Positions 1 to 7,423 are shown, numbered from the stretch's first letter. The stretch: 26,267 nt of DNA from Acidobacteria bacterium AH-259-L09 (GCA_027717875.1 JALLOL010000008.1:1-26267); one strand, 5' to 3'. Numbers and translations are program-made. Notes: generated by a model from the sequence alone, not told the origin.

Positions 1-1
1 A

Positions 2-784
2 GAATACATCCGCGCCGGGGACATTTTTCAGGTGGTTCTCTCGCAGCGTTTTGAGACCGACTTCGAAGGCGACCCTTTCAACGTCTACCGTGCCCTGCGC
101 TGTATTAATCCGTCACCCTATATGTTCTTTCTCAAGCAGGGGGATATGTGCATTGCCGGCTCTTCTCCGGAGGTGCTCATCCGCGTCCAGGGGGAAGACC
201 TTCAGTACCGTCCCATTGCGGGTACGCGCCGGCGCGGCAGGGACGCAGCGGAAGAGAAGCGGCTCGAGCAAGAATTGCTCAACGATGAGAAAGAGCGGGC
301 CGAGCATCTCATGCTTGTCGACCTGGGTCGCAATGATCTGGGACGGGTCAGCCAGTACGGATCCGTCCGGGTGGAAAACTTTATGTTCCTGGAAAAGTAT
401 TCTCATGTCATGCACTTGGTGAGTGCCCTGAGAGGCTCCTTGCGTCTCGATTTAGATCGCTTTGATGCTCTGGCGGCTTGCTTTCCGGCTGGCACGGTCA
501 CGGGAGCTCCCAAGGTGCGCGCCATGGAGATTATCGAAGAGTTTGAGCCGGCCCGCCGGGGGATTTATGCCGGGGCCATTGGCTATCTGGATTACTCGGG
601 GAATCTTGATACCTGCATCACCATTCGCACGATTGTTTTAAAGGAGGGAAAAGCGTATCTTCAGGCCGGAGCCGGCATCGTGGCCGATTCCATTCCGGAA
701 CTGGAGAATAAAGAGTGCCGCAACAAAGCGATGGTACTTTTTCGAGCCTTGGAATTGGGAAGTCAGCTGACAACTGACAACTGA
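2..784 (+). CDS. trpE: Anthranilate synthase component I, C-terminal part (5' end outside window)
   Basis: TrpE converts chorismate plus ammonia (from TrpG) to anthranilate, the first step of tryptophan synthesis in the cytoplasm. The frame is open from base 2, and about 260 C-terminal residues are present of the usual roughly 500, so the N-terminal regulatory part lies outside the window. Chorismate-binding family motifs are visible in order: [74 protein letters not shown] and [10 protein letters not shown]. The last residues (SQLTTDN) and the TGA stop come from a CTGACAA heptamer repeat, so the native end was probably just after ALELG. It is the first gene seen of a complete trp operon. PabB is the alternative, but the following trpG and trpDCFBA make TrpE much more likely. 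Confidence 0.96.
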   Translation, partial: EYIRAGDIFQVVLSQRFETDFEGDPFNVYRALRCINPSPYMFFLKQGDMCIAGSSPEVLIRVQGEDLQYRPIAGTRRRGRDAAEEKRLEQELLNDEKERAEHLMLVDLGRNDLGRVSQYGSVRVENFMFLEKYSHVMHLVSALRGSLRLDLDRFDALAACFPAGTVTGAPKVRAMEIIEEFEPARRGIYAGAIGYLDYSGNLDTCITIRTIVLKEGKAYLQAGAGIVADSIPELENKECRNKAMVLFRALELGSQLTTDN

Positions 785-906
785 CAGCTGACAATGGACA
801 GCTTGCAACCTGAAGCCTGGAGGCTTTCCTCTCAGCTGGTGGGCCATGAGCTGGTAGCTTTTGAGTTTTGAGATCTTGTCAGTTGTCAGCTGTCAGTTGT
901 CAGTTG
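762..906. repeat. CTGACAA heptamer repeats forming an inverted repeat between trpE and trpG
   Basis: Tandem CTGACAA/CTGACAG heptamers begin inside the last codons of trpE. A 24-bp stretch at 771-794 is perfectly complementary to 883-906, so the transcript could fold into a hairpin with an 88-nt loop just upstream of the trpG start. The spacer between the arms holds no gene. Copies of this heptamer family recur at many other gene ends in the window. Confidence 0.85.
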
Positions 907-913
907 AAAAGAC

Positions 914-1486
914 ATGAACGTTTTAGTACTAGACAACTACGACAGTTTCACCTACAACCTCGTCCAGTATCTCGGTGAGTTAGGGTGTGAGATAGAGGTC
1001 TATCGAAATGACGCGATCACCCTTGCGGACATTCAGCGGATCAACCCTGAGCGCATCGTCATCTCTCCGGGACCCGGCGTACCGCGTGATGCCGGAATCT
1101 CGATTGCTGCCATTCGAAATTTTGCCGAGCAAATCCCCATTTTAGGAGTTTGTCTGGGTCATCAGGCCATCGGCGAGGCCTTCGGAGGAAAGGTGGTCCA
1201 GGCGCCGCAGCTCATGCACGGGAAGACTTCTTTGGTTTACCATGAGAGTGACTCGGTTCTCTCAGGCCTTTCAAGCCCCTTTGAGGCGACCCGATATCAT
1301 TCTCTTATAGTACGCCGCGATGATCTGCCCGACTGTCTGATCGTGAACGCCTGGACGGACGACGGTCTGATTATGGGCTTGCGGCATCGAGAACATGATC
1401 TGTTTGGAGTGCAATTTCATCCCGAATCGGTCATGACGAGGGAGGGAAAGAGGATTTTGGAGAATTTTCTAGAGCTACAGGAGTGA
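914..1486 (+). CDS. trpG: Anthranilate synthase component II (glutamine amidotransferase)
   Basis: TrpG is the class I glutamine amidotransferase subunit that hydrolyses glutamine and passes ammonia to TrpE. The 190-residue product has the usual family length. It starts [20 protein letters not shown], carries the oxyanion motif [11 protein letters not shown], the nucleophile elbow GVCLGHQ (catalytic Cys) and the HPES motif with the catalytic His and Glu. The ATG at 914 gives the canonical N-terminus and lies shortly after an AAAAGA stretch. The same subunit may also serve PabB, as in many bacteria, which cannot be judged here. The gene is followed by a MITE that separates it from trpD. Confidence 0.97.
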   Translation: MNVLVLDNYDSFTYNLVQYLGELGCEIEVYRNDAITLADIQRINPERIVISPGPGVPRDAGISIAAIRNFAEQIPILGVCLGHQAIGEAFGGKVVQAPQLMHGKTSLVYHESDSVLSGLSSPFEATRYHSLIVRRDDLPDCLIVNAWTDDGLIMGLRHREHDLFGVQFHPESVMTREGKRILENFLELQE

Positions 1487-1495
1487 GCTGCGACC

Positions 1496-1692
1496 GTATA
1501 AGAGGCTGTCGCAAAAGTCCGCATCGTAGCACACCCACAAAACAGAGCCGCGACTGTGAAGGAGCAGCAGGAAGCAAAAATTTTTTAGAATCAAAGACTT
1601 ACAGCAGTTCCTGTTGGATTCCTTACCGCTCCCTGACGGTCGCGGCTCTGTGCACTTCGCCATGATTCAACTTTTGCGACAGCCTCGTATAA
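1496..1692. mobile_element. MITE with perfect 17-bp terminal inverted repeats and 6-bp target duplication
   Basis: The element itself spans 1502-1686 (185 bp). Its ends are GAGGCTGTCGCAAAAGT at 1502-1518 and the exact reverse complement at 1670-1686. It is flanked by direct repeats GTATAA at 1496-1501 and 1687-1692, the mark of a transposition event. Inside there is a second, imperfect inverted repeat built on AGAGCCGCGAC and GTCGCGGCTCT. No transposase fits, so it must have been moved by an enzyme encoded elsewhere. The parent transposon family is not assigned. It lies just after trpG and ahead of trpD without breaking either gene. Confidence 0.9.
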
Positions 1693-1721
1693 GGGAGCGG
1701 CGGGAAACTCGAACAAACCGA

Positions 1722-1750
1722 GTAGGGGCGAGCCGGTGGCTCGCCCCTAT
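1722..1750. repeat. Short GC-rich palindrome, element A copy 1
   Basis: A palindrome reads GTAGGGGCGAGCCGGTGGCT and continues to the mirrored CGCCCCTAT end. It is the core of element A, which recurs in longer form at 3948-4060, 6908-6987 and 24054-24135. Here it is non-coding, lying between the MITE and the trpD start. Confidence 0.8.
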
Positions 1751-1772
1751 CGCCAAACCTGGAACCTCGAAC

Positions 1773-2780
1773 ATGTTGCAGGAATTTACGAGAAAACTCA
1801 TCGAAGGCCACGGCTTAAGCGAGACCGAAGCAGAAGAGTCGCTGGAGTTGATTCTCTCTGAGGAGACTCCCGACAGCGCCATGGCTTCCTTTCTGACGGC
1901 GCTCGCCATCAAAGGGGAAAGCTCAGGGGAAATCGCCGGCTTTGCCCGCGTCATGCGTCGGCAGGCTGTCCATGTTCGGGCCAATCAATCCAAGCTGATT
2001 GATACCGCAGGTACCGGAGGGGGTGCCGACACCTTTAACATCTCGACCGCGGCAGCCTTCGTCATTGCCGGTGCCGGTGTTCCTGTTGCCAAACACGGCA
2101 ACCGGGCCATGACCTCGCGCTGCGGCAGTGCGGACGTCCTGGAGGCCTTGGGAGTGCGCATTGAAAATCCGCCGGAAGTGGCCGAACGTTCCTTGAATGA
2201 AATTGGTCTGGCCTTCATGTTTGCCCCAATCTTTCATCCGGCCATGAAAAGAGTGGCTCAAATCCGGCGCGAGCTGGGTCACAGAACTATTTTCAACCTC
2301 CTGGGTCCCCTGACCAATCCGGCTTCGGCACCCTACCAAATCATCGGTGTCTATTCTCCTGATCTGACGGAGAAGTTGGCATACGCTCTGTCAGCTTTGG
2401 GCTGTCGAAGAGCCTGGGTCGTTCACAGTTACGATGGTCTGGACGAGCTTTCCATCGGATCTCGGGTGCGCGTCTCCGATGTCAAGGATCTAACAGTGGA
2501 AAGCTTCGATCTGAATCCAAAAGATTTTGGCTTTGAGGTGAGTCCCGCCTCGCAATTCCCAGGTGGGACACCGGAGGAGAACGCGAAGCTCATCCGCAGT
2601 GTCCTGGAGGGCCATCGCAAAGGCCCCGCTCGAGACGTGGTGGTTCTCAACGCTGCCGCAGCTTTGCATGTGGCGGCGGAAGGAGAATTCAACGAAGTGA
2701 TTAAAAAGGCGGAGGAATCCCTCGATTCCGGCGCTGCTCTCGATAAACTGTCTCAACTTGTTGAGGCCTGTGGGGGTTGA
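1773..2780 (+). CDS. trpD: Anthranilate phosphoribosyltransferase
   Basis: TrpD joins anthranilate to PRPP, giving phosphoribosylanthranilate. The ATG at 1773 gives a 335-residue protein that starts MLQEFTRKLIEGHGLSETEA, matching the family N-terminus. The frame is open further upstream, but those codons lie in the MITE and in element A and are not family sequence. The PRPP and metal motif is GTGGGADTFNISTAAAF, followed by AKHGNRAMTSRCGSADVLEAL and by HPAMKRVAQIRRELGHRTIF with NLLGPLTNP. The TGA stop falls at the start of a GGTTTCA repeat. It is part of the trp operon. Confidence 0.97.
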   Translation: MLQEFTRKLIEGHGLSETEAEESLELILSEETPDSAMASFLTALAIKGESSGEIAGFARVMRRQAVHVRANQSKLIDTAGTGGGADTFNISTAAAFVIAGAGVPVAKHGNRAMTSRCGSADVLEALGVRIENPPEVAERSLNEIGLAFMFAPIFHPAMKRVAQIRRELGHRTIFNLLGPLTNPASAPYQIIGVYSPDLTEKLAYALSALGCRRAWVVHSYDGLDELSIGSRVRVSDVKDLTVESFDLNPKDFGFEVSPASQFPGGTPEENAKLIRSVLEGHRKGPARDVVVLNAAAALHVAAEGEFNEVIKKAEESLDSGAALDKLSQLVEACGG

Positions 2781-2922
2781 AGGTTTCAGGTTTCAGGTTC
2801 CAGGTTCCAGGTTTCAGGTTTACCGCTTGAGAACTGGCAGCTGACAATGAAAAGGAGCCAGAATCCAGAATTCAGAATCCAGAATTCAGAATGCAAAATT
2901 CAGAACCTGAAACCTGGAACGA
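2778..2922. repeat. GGTTTCA and CAGAATT/C heptamer arrays between trpD and trpC
   Basis: The trpD-trpC gap begins with about six tandem GGTTTCA/GGTTCCA heptamers, followed by a CTGACAA copy, a run of CAGAATT/CAGAATC heptamers, and a final stretch complementary to the first array (CCTGAAACCTGGAAC). The two ends could pair. Nothing else is seen in the gap. Confidence 0.8.
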
Positions 2923-2928
2923 ATAGCC

Positions 2929-3708
2929 ATGCTTGCAGAAATTGTCGCTTTTAAAAAACGGGAGCTGATGGACACGAAACGACAGCTCCCCCTCGACGAT
3001 CTCCTTCGCCAGGTTCCCGACCTGTCCCCTCCATCTTTCAACGCAGCCATCACCCAGGCCGGCATTAACATCATTGCTGAGATCAAATACAAAAGCCCCA
3101 GCCATGGTTCTTTTGCCTGCCAATTGCCCCCCGGCGATCTGGCCAAGGTTTACTCGGAAAGCGGGGCTATGGCCCTGTCAGTGCTAACCGAGAAGAACTA
3201 CTTTGCTGGAGATTTGCAGTTTTTAGAGGAGATCCACAAGGAGCTGCCGGAATTACCGCTTCTTCGAAAGGATTTCATTGTGGATCGGTATCAAATCGCC
3301 GAAGCCCGGATCAAAGGCGCCTCGGCCTATTTGCTGATTGTTTCCTGTTTGTCTGGAGAGGAACTTTGCAGTCTGATCTCCTATGGACGGGATTTTCAGC
3401 TGGATGCCCTGGTTGAGGTGCACGATCCGTTTGAGTTGGAGAGGGCGATGCGAAATAATGCCCGCATCATTGGCGTCAACAATCGCAATCTGCGTACCTT
3501 TGAGGTTGACATCGATACCTCCTTTGACGTTGCAAAGAGGATGGAGGGAGAGGAGAACCACATTTTGGTCTCGGAGTCGGGAATCAACGAGCACGCGCAA
3601 ATCGCTGAGCTTCAAGACGCCGGTTTCAGTGCATTCTTAATTGGTTCGACACTTATGGATTCCCCGGACCCCGGTAAAAAGCTGCGGCAGCTGAAAGGTG
3701 AAGAATAA
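2929..3708 (+). CDS. trpC: Indole-3-glycerol phosphate synthase
   Basis: TrpC closes the indole ring, turning 1-(2-carboxyphenylamino)-1-deoxyribulose 5-phosphate into indole-3-glycerol phosphate. The 259-residue (beta/alpha)8 barrel is the normal length for a monofunctional enzyme. Motifs are the N-terminal IVAFKKRELMDTKR helix, IIAEIKYKSPSHGSF with a catalytic Lys, LTEKNYFAGDLQFL, LLRKDFIVDRYQIAEARIKG, LVEVHDPFELERA, IGVNNRNLRTFEVD, LVSESGI and FLIGSTLM. No obvious strong ribosome binding site precedes the ATG because a repeat array runs almost up to it. trpF follows 3 bp after the stop, so the two are probably translationally coupled. Confidence 0.97.
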   Translation: MLAEIVAFKKRELMDTKRQLPLDDLLRQVPDLSPPSFNAAITQAGINIIAEIKYKSPSHGSFACQLPPGDLAKVYSESGAMALSVLTEKNYFAGDLQFLEEIHKELPELPLLRKDFIVDRYQIAEARIKGASAYLLIVSCLSGEELCSLISYGRDFQLDALVEVHDPFELERAMRNNARIIGVNNRNLRTFEVDIDTSFDVAKRMEGEENHILVSESGINEHAQIAELQDAGFSAFLIGSTLMDSPDPGKKLRQLKGEE

Positions 3709-3711
3709 CCC

Positions 3712-4446
3712 ATGTCATTTCGCCAAAATTCGCGTCTTTCGCGGGCCGAAACGTTCCTGATCAAGGTCTGCGGCATTACCAATCTCGACGATGCTTTCCG
3801 CTCCATCGATTCCGGGGCCAACGCGCTGGGCTTCAACTTCTACCCCAAAAGCCCCCGCTATATTGATCCCGTAAAGGCGGAGAAAATTACCCAAGACCTT
3901 CCCAATCATGTCCTGACGGTGGCCGTCATGGTGGTACGGAGTGGAGAAATTGGTAGGGGCGAGCCGACGGCTCGCCTGAACCGAACGTTTGGCGCCAGAC
4001 CACGGTTCGGGCGGCCCACCGGGCCGCCCCTACAGAGCCGACGGCTCGCCCCTACCAATTCCCCTTCCCCCTTCGGTGCCTTTCAATTACATGGGCTGCA
4101 ATCCGCCTCGGAAATTCCCGATATGGATAAGCGAATCTTCATCGCTACCTCGCCTACGAGCGCATCCCGCTTCCCCAACCATGAGATCCTGATCGACATC
4201 TCCTGGGGCACGGGAAAGAAAGCCGACTGGGGAGAAGTTGCTAAACTTAGAAGACCGTTCATTCTGTCAGGGGGCCTGACAGCTGAAAATGTTGCTGAAG
4301 CCATTGAGCTGCTGCACCCTGCCGGTGTGGACGTCTGTTCAGGCGTTGAACGCTCACCGGGTGTAAAGGATGCGACGAAGTTGAAGCGTTTCGTAGAGAA
4401 TGTAAGGGGAGCGGCGGGACCCGGCGCTACGCGCCGAGAGCAATAG
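3712..4446 (+). CDS. trpF: Phosphoribosylanthranilate isomerase carrying repeat-encoded insertions
   Basis: TrpF performs the Amadori rearrangement of phosphoribosylanthranilate. Core motifs are KVCGITN (catalytic Cys at residue 20), ALGFNFYPKSPRYI, FQLHG, ILIDISWGTGKKADW (expected general-acid Asp), FILSGGLTAENV and DVCSGVERSPGVKD. The 244-residue product is longer than the usual roughly 200-220 because repeats add to it in three places. Residues 1-14 match a repeat also seen near 10115 (TTCGCGTCTTTCGCGGG). Residues about 80-116 are encoded by element A, in the stretch that normally forms the beta3-alpha3 region. The C-terminal GATRREQ comes from a composite repeat. The frame is intact with no stop, which suggests selection to keep it coding, but whether the enzyme is active is not visible. 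It is the only trpF in the window. Confidence 0.92.
   Translation: MSFRQNSRLSRAETFLIKVCGITNLDDAFRSIDSGANALGFNFYPKSPRYIDPVKAEKITQDLPNHVLTVAVMVVRSGEIGRGEPTARLNRTFGARPRFGRPTGPPLQSRRLAPTNSPSPFGAFQLHGLQSASEIPDMDKRIFIATSPTSASRFPNHEILIDISWGTGKKADWGEVAKLRRPFILSGGLTAENVAEAIELLHPAGVDVCSGVERSPGVKDATKLKRFVENVRGAAGPGATRREQ
3948..4060. repeat. Element A copy 2, in frame inside trpF
   Basis: A 113-bp GC-rich element is bounded by mirrored ends AATTGGTAGGGGCGAGCC and GGCTCGCCCCTACCAATT, with further internal palindromes (GAGCCGACGGCTC, GGCGGCCCACCGGGCCGCC). It is translated within trpF as a Pro/Arg/Gly-rich segment. The shared DNA word GAACCGAAC and the mirrored CGGTTCGGGC tie it to the copies at 6908-6987 and 24054-24135. 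Confidence 0.9.
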
Positions 4447-4570
4447 AGCAATAGAGCAATAGAGCAATAGAGCAATAGAACAATGGAGCAATAGAGAGGC
4501 CCGCTGACCGGCTGACGACACAACGGACAGCTGACAGAACAGCTGACAACAGACCACAGACCACAGACCT
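4437..4570. repeat. GAGCAATA octamer array plus CTGACA repeats (trpF-trpB gap)
   Basis: About six tandem GAGCAATA units run from 4437 to about 4497 and supply the trpF stop codon (TAG). They are followed by GAGGCCCGCTGACC, CAGCTGACA and CACAGACC words. The same order of words, including the preceding CGCGCCGAGAGCAATAG, occurs on the opposite strand at 22060-22145, so this is a composite dispersed repeat of about 100 bp. Confidence 0.85.
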
Positions 4571-4590
4571 TTGGCAAAGAAAGAGCGACA

Positions 4591-5973
4591 GTGACCAAAA
4601 AACGAAAGCTCGAAACTCAAGACTCAAGAGCTCAAAAGCTCAAGGGCTCAACAGCTCAACAGCTCAACAGCTCAAAACTCAAAACTCAAAACTCAAAACT
4701 CAAAACTCAGAACTCAAAACTCAGAACTCAGAACTCAGAGCTCAAAAGCTCAGACAGCCACTTTGGCCAATACGGGGGAATGTTCGTCCCTGAGACGCTC
4801 ATGTCTCCCTTGGAAGAGCTGAATAGGGTCTATCTGGAAGCTCGTGAGGATCCGGAGTTTGAACGGGAGTTTGAAGAATTGCTGCGGCGCTATGCGGGGC
4901 GTCCCACGCCGCTTTTCTATGCGAAGCGCTTCTCCGAGCGTGCGGGTTTAAAGGTTTATCTGAAACGAGAAGACCTCTGTCACACCGGGGCCCATAAGAT
5001 CAACAATGCTCTGGGACAGGCCTTATTGGCTCGTCGGATGGGAAAAAGCCGGATTATCGCAGAGACGGGGGCCGGGCAGCATGGGGTAGCCGCGGCTACC
5101 GTCTGTGCCTTACTGGATCTGGAGTGCGAAATCTATATGGGCGTCGAAGACATGCGCCGGCAGGCACCGAATGTATTCCGTATGGAACTTCTGGGAGCCA
5201 AGGTCACACCGGTGGATGCCGGAAGTTGCACGCTCAAGGACGCCATCAATGAAGCCATGAGAGACTGGGTCACCAACGTTGAAAACACTCATTATCTTCT
5301 TGGATCCGTCCTGGGGCCCCATCCCTATCCCACCATGGTCCGCGACTTTCAATCCATCATTGGTCGAGAAGCTCGCCGGCAAATTCAAGAGCTTGAAGAG
5401 CGGCTGCCCGATTACCTTATAGCCTGCGTGGGTGGCGGCAGCAATTCCATCGGCCTTTTTTACGAGTTCTTGAATGATGAATCGGTGCGGATGGTCGGCG
5501 TGGAGGCGGGCGGAAAGGGGAAGGAACTAGGCCAGCATGCGGCTCGTTTTGAAGGAGGCAAACCAGGAGTTTTACACGGGACTTTCAGTTACGTCCTGCA
5601 GGATGAGCTGGGACAGATCTCGACCACCCACAGCATTTCTGCTGGACTGGACTATCCCTCCGTCGGTCCTGAACATGCCTATCTTCGCGACATCGGGCGG
5701 GTCGAGTACACTTCCGTCAGCGACACGGAAGCCCTGGAAGCCTTTCAAATCCTGAGCGAGTTGGAAGGCATTATCCCGGCGCTGGAATCTGCCCATGCCT
5801 TGGCCTATTGCCTAAAGTTGAGACAGGAAAGGGGTCAGACCTTGAGTTTTGAGTTTTTGGATCCAAAAACGAAAAACTCAAGGTCTGACCCCTTTCCTCT
5901 GCGGGCTATCGTCAATCTTTCCGGCCGTGGAGACAAGGATGTCGAGATTATCAGAGATCTTCGCCAAAAATAA
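4591..5973 (+). CDS. trpB: Tryptophan synthase beta subunit with repeat-derived N-terminus and an internal palindromic insert
   Basis: TrpB condenses indole with serine using pyridoxal phosphate and works in an alpha2-beta2 complex with TrpA. Family sequence starts near residue 55 ([20 protein letters not shown]). It includes [31 protein letters not shown] with the PLP lysine, [28 protein letters not shown], the phosphate loop GGGSNSIG, and LSGRGDKDV. The GTG at 4591, preceded by AAGAAAGAG, is the start that keeps the conserved FGQYGG in the protein. Residues 1-54 are then encoded by heptamer and octamer repeats (KTQNSKL periodicity). Residues about 412-436, between AYCLKLRQ and RAIVNLSG, are encoded by a 74-bp palindrome. 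The total of 460 residues compares with roughly 400 for the family. It overlaps trpA by 35 bp. Confidence 0.95.
   Translation: MTKKRKLETQDSRAQKLKGSTAQQLNSSKLKTQNSKLKTQNSKLRTQNSELKSSDSHFGQYGGMFVPETLMSPLEELNRVYLEAREDPEFEREFEELLRRYAGRPTPLFYAKRFSERAGLKVYLKREDLCHTGAHKINNALGQALLARRMGKSRIIAETGAGQHGVAAATVCALLDLECEIYMGVEDMRRQAPNVFRMELLGAKVTPVDAGSCTLKDAINEAMRDWVTNVENTHYLLGSVLGPHPYPTMVRDFQSIIGREARRQIQELEERLPDYLIACVGGGSNSIGLFYEFLNDESVRMVGVEAGGKGKELGQHAARFEGGKPGVLHGTFSYVLQDELGQISTTHSISAGLDYPSVGPEHAYLRDIGRVEYTSVSDTEALEAFQILSELEGIIPALESAHALAYCLKLRQERGQTLSFEFLDPKTKNSRSDPFPLRAIVNLSGRGDKDVEIIRDLRQK
4606..4750. repeat. CAGCTCAA octamer and AAAACTC heptamer array, translated as the TrpB N-terminus
   Basis: Tandem CAGCTCAA units change into AAAACTC/AGAACTC units. 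Because 7 does not divide by 3, three DNA units give one seven-residue peptide repeat, KTQNSKL. The array falls in the open reading frame of trpB between the only usable start (GTG 4591) and the first conserved residues. Confidence 0.9.
5825..5898. repeat. 74-bp near-perfect palindrome inside trpB (element P)
   Basis: The palindrome is centred on GGATCC at 5859-5864, and 35 of 37 base pairs match. Its outer arms read AGGAAAGGGGTCAGACCTTG and mirror at 5879-5898. It is translated in frame and includes the peptide [14 protein letters not shown] partial copy at 19922-19971 encodes the same peptide on the other strand. Confidence 0.93.
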
Positions 5974-6712
5974 GAAATGTTTCATTCCTTTTGTCACGGC
6001 CGGGCATCCCGACTTGGCAATGAGCCGAGAGATTATCCTGAACCTGGCAGCGGCCGGCTCCCATATGGTAGAAATCGGGATTCCTTTTTCCGACCCCATT
6101 GCAGACGGCCCCATTATCCAAAAGTCATCATTTGAGGCTCTGAAGCACGGCTATTCTTTTTCCGACTACATTGACCTGGTTCGCCAGCTGCGGGCCAAGA
6201 CTGACCTGGGATTGATCTTCATGACCTACATCAATCCCGTTTTGAAATATGGATTGAAGCAGCTGGATCGAGAGGGCTCTGAGGCGGGTCTGGATGGAGT
6301 CCTCATCTCCGATCTTACACCGGAGGAGTACTCCCGTATGGAGCCCTTGCAAGCATTGGACACGATCTTTTTGGCGGCTCCAACGTCCTCGGATGAGCGT
6401 CTGAAAAGGATCGGCGCAGCGAGTCGCGGGTTTGTGTATTTGATAGCGCGCACTGGGGTGACCGGGACTCAATCGGATGTGGAACATTTGGTCCCTGAGA
6501 CAGTGGCGCGTCTTCGCCGCTATACCCGGCTTCCGATTGCGGTGGGTTTCGGCATTACTTCTTCGAAAGATGTCCGGAAAGTCTGGCAGTATGCCGACGG
6601 GGCCGTGGTCGGTTCCGCCATTGTGCGCTTTATTGAGGAACATCAATCGACGGCTGATCTGGCGCGAAAGGTTGGGGAATATGTCAGAAAGGACTTGATT
6701 TCGAAGGCCTGA
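5939..6712 (+). CDS. trpA: Tryptophan synthase alpha subunit
   Basis: TrpA cleaves indole-3-glycerol phosphate to indole and glyceraldehyde 3-phosphate and channels indole to TrpB. The ATG at 5939 lies within the end of trpB and gives a 257-residue protein starting [20 protein letters not shown], the family form. Longer frames upstream would only translate trpB sequence. Catalytic residues are in [15 protein letters not shown] (Glu and Asp). Other motifs are [23 protein letters not shown], the loop [20 protein letters not shown] and GAVVGSAIV. It is the last trp gene, followed by an intrinsic terminator. Confidence 0.97.
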   Translation: MSRLSEIFAKNKKCFIPFVTAGHPDLAMSREIILNLAAAGSHMVEIGIPFSDPIADGPIIQKSSFEALKHGYSFSDYIDLVRQLRAKTDLGLIFMTYINPVLKYGLKQLDREGSEAGLDGVLISDLTPEEYSRMEPLQALDTIFLAAPTSSDERLKRIGAASRGFVYLIARTGVTGTQSDVEHLVPETVARLRRYTRLPIAVGFGITSSKDVRKVWQYADGAVVGSAIVRFIEEHQSTADLARKVGEYVRKDLISKA

Positions 6713-6739
6713 TTGGCTAATTTAGGAGTGCTGATGAGT

Positions 6740-6816
6740 CTTGCTCGCAATTTTTACTTTTTTTACTGGTGGCACAAGAAGAAAAACTGCCCACCGGTGT
6801 AAGTAAAAATCGCAAG
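6740..6816 (+). other. Long imperfect hairpin of unknown function after trpA
   Basis: CTTGC...AATTTTTACTT at 6740-6759 pairs with AAGTAAAAATCGCAAG at 6801-6816, and ACTGGTGG pairs with CCACCGGT, leaving a purine-rich loop. It precedes the terminator by about 15 bp and encodes no protein. It may be a processing or stability structure of the trp mRNA or the relic of another palindromic element. Confidence 0.5.
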
Positions 6817-6829
6817 TTAGATTGACAAG

Positions 6830-6866
6830 GGCCGTGGGCAGGAAAGGCTGCTCACGGCCTTTTTTT
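6830..6866 (+). terminator. Intrinsic terminator of the trp operon
   Basis: A 12-bp stem with one G-T pair (GGCCGTGGGCAG with CTGCTCACGGCC) closes a six-base loop and is followed at once by seven T residues (6860-6866). Its position about 120 bp after trpA suits the end of the trp transcript. It also lies upstream of aroQ, so it could act as an attenuator, but no alternative pairing was found. Confidence 0.88.
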
Positions 6867-6907
6867 GATGCGGGATTATATTGCTGCGAGCGGATTTACG
6901 CAGGGGC

Positions 6908-6987
6908 AGGGGCGAGCCGGCGGCTCGCCCGAACCGAACACCTGGCGAGACAGTACGGTTCGGGCGGGCCACCGGCCCGCCCCTACC
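6908..6987. repeat. Element A copy 3, upstream of aroQ
   Basis: An 80-bp GC-rich palindromic element carries mirrored AGGGGCGAGCC and GGCCCGCCCCT ends. Read in the aroQ frame it would encode RGEPAARPNRT and RFGRATGPPL, very like the peptide encoded by copy 2 in trpF. It lies 19 bp before the aroQ start. Confidence 0.85.
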
Positions 6988-7006
6988 GGCGCGGTCGTGG
7001 ATTGCA

Positions 7007-7423
7007 ATGGACGAGATAGAGGGCTGGCGAAAGAAGATTGATGAGATCGATTTAAAGCTGCTGAAGCTTCTCAACCGGCGCAGTCGGTGTGCCATTGAGA
7101 TTGGGAAGATTAAACAAGAATTGAACATGGAGATTTACGATCCAAAGCGCGAGAAGGAAGTGATCCGAAATGTTAAGAATGCGACAAACGGACCACTCAT
7201 GAAGGAGGCCGTTGCGCGACTGTTTGAAAGGATCATCGATGAATCGAGACGAGCTGAACGGGAGACGCGGATTCGCGAGAAACGCGAAAAACGTGAAAAA
7301 TCACGAAAAACACGCCAGCATCCCAGCACGAAAGCACGAAAGCACGACATCACGAAAAATATAGAAGGAGTCAAGAGCCATGGTTATCGTCATGAAACAA
7401 AGCACCACGGAAAAACAGATTGA
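7007..7423 (+). CDS. aroQ: Chorismate mutase, AroQ class, with a repeat-encoded basic tail
   Basis: The enzyme rearranges chorismate to prephenate, the branch to phenylalanine and tyrosine. The ATG at 7007 gives MDEIEGWRKKIDEIDLKLLK, the classic AroQ start, followed by LLNRRSRCAIEIGKIKQE, YDPKREKEVI and FERIIDESRRAE. This is the normal all-helical core of about 85-90 residues. The remaining 50 or so residues (REKREKREK..., HPSTKARKHD) are very basic and come from CGAAAAACG and AGCACGAA repeats, so the native stop was probably lost. The frame is open upstream from a TTG at 6881, but that part is element A. It overlaps aroF by 44 bp, so the two are coupled, recalling the AroQ-DAHP synthase fusions of Bacillus. 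Confidence 0.92.
   Translation: MDEIEGWRKKIDEIDLKLLKLLNRRSRCAIEIGKIKQELNMEIYDPKREKEVIRNVKNATNGPLMKEAVARLFERIIDESRRAERETRIREKREKREKSRKTRQHPSTKARKHDITKNIEGVKSHGYRHETKHHGKTD
7265..7365. repeat. CGAAAAACG and AGCACGAA short repeats in the aroQ tail
   Basis: Short AT-rich repeats with CGCGAAAAACGTGAAAAATC-like words and three AGCACGAA units make up the 3' part of aroQ. They are translated as a lysine/arginine-rich tail not found in the AroQ family. Confidence 0.7.

Noticed and set aside
1614..1772. Longer trpD start inside the MITE
   Set aside because: The extra 53 residues come from the MITE and element A, and family similarity begins at 1773.
4437..4750. Tandem arrays as a possible CRISPR
   Set aside because: Units are 7-8 bp without unique spacers of 30 bp or more, and no cas genes are present.
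5849..5938. Longer trpA start inside trpB
   Set aside because: The added residues are an alternative-frame translation of element P and the trpB end. The ATG at 5939 matches the family.
6731..6820. CTGATGAGTC after trpA looks like a hammerhead ribozyme core
   Set aside because: No matching GAAA strand and cleavage triplet are found in the right places. The nearby stem continues directly into unrelated bases.
6881..7006. N-terminal extension of AroQ from the TTG at 6881
   Set aside because: The sequence is element A and intergenic DNA, whereas ATG 7007 gives the canonical AroQ start.
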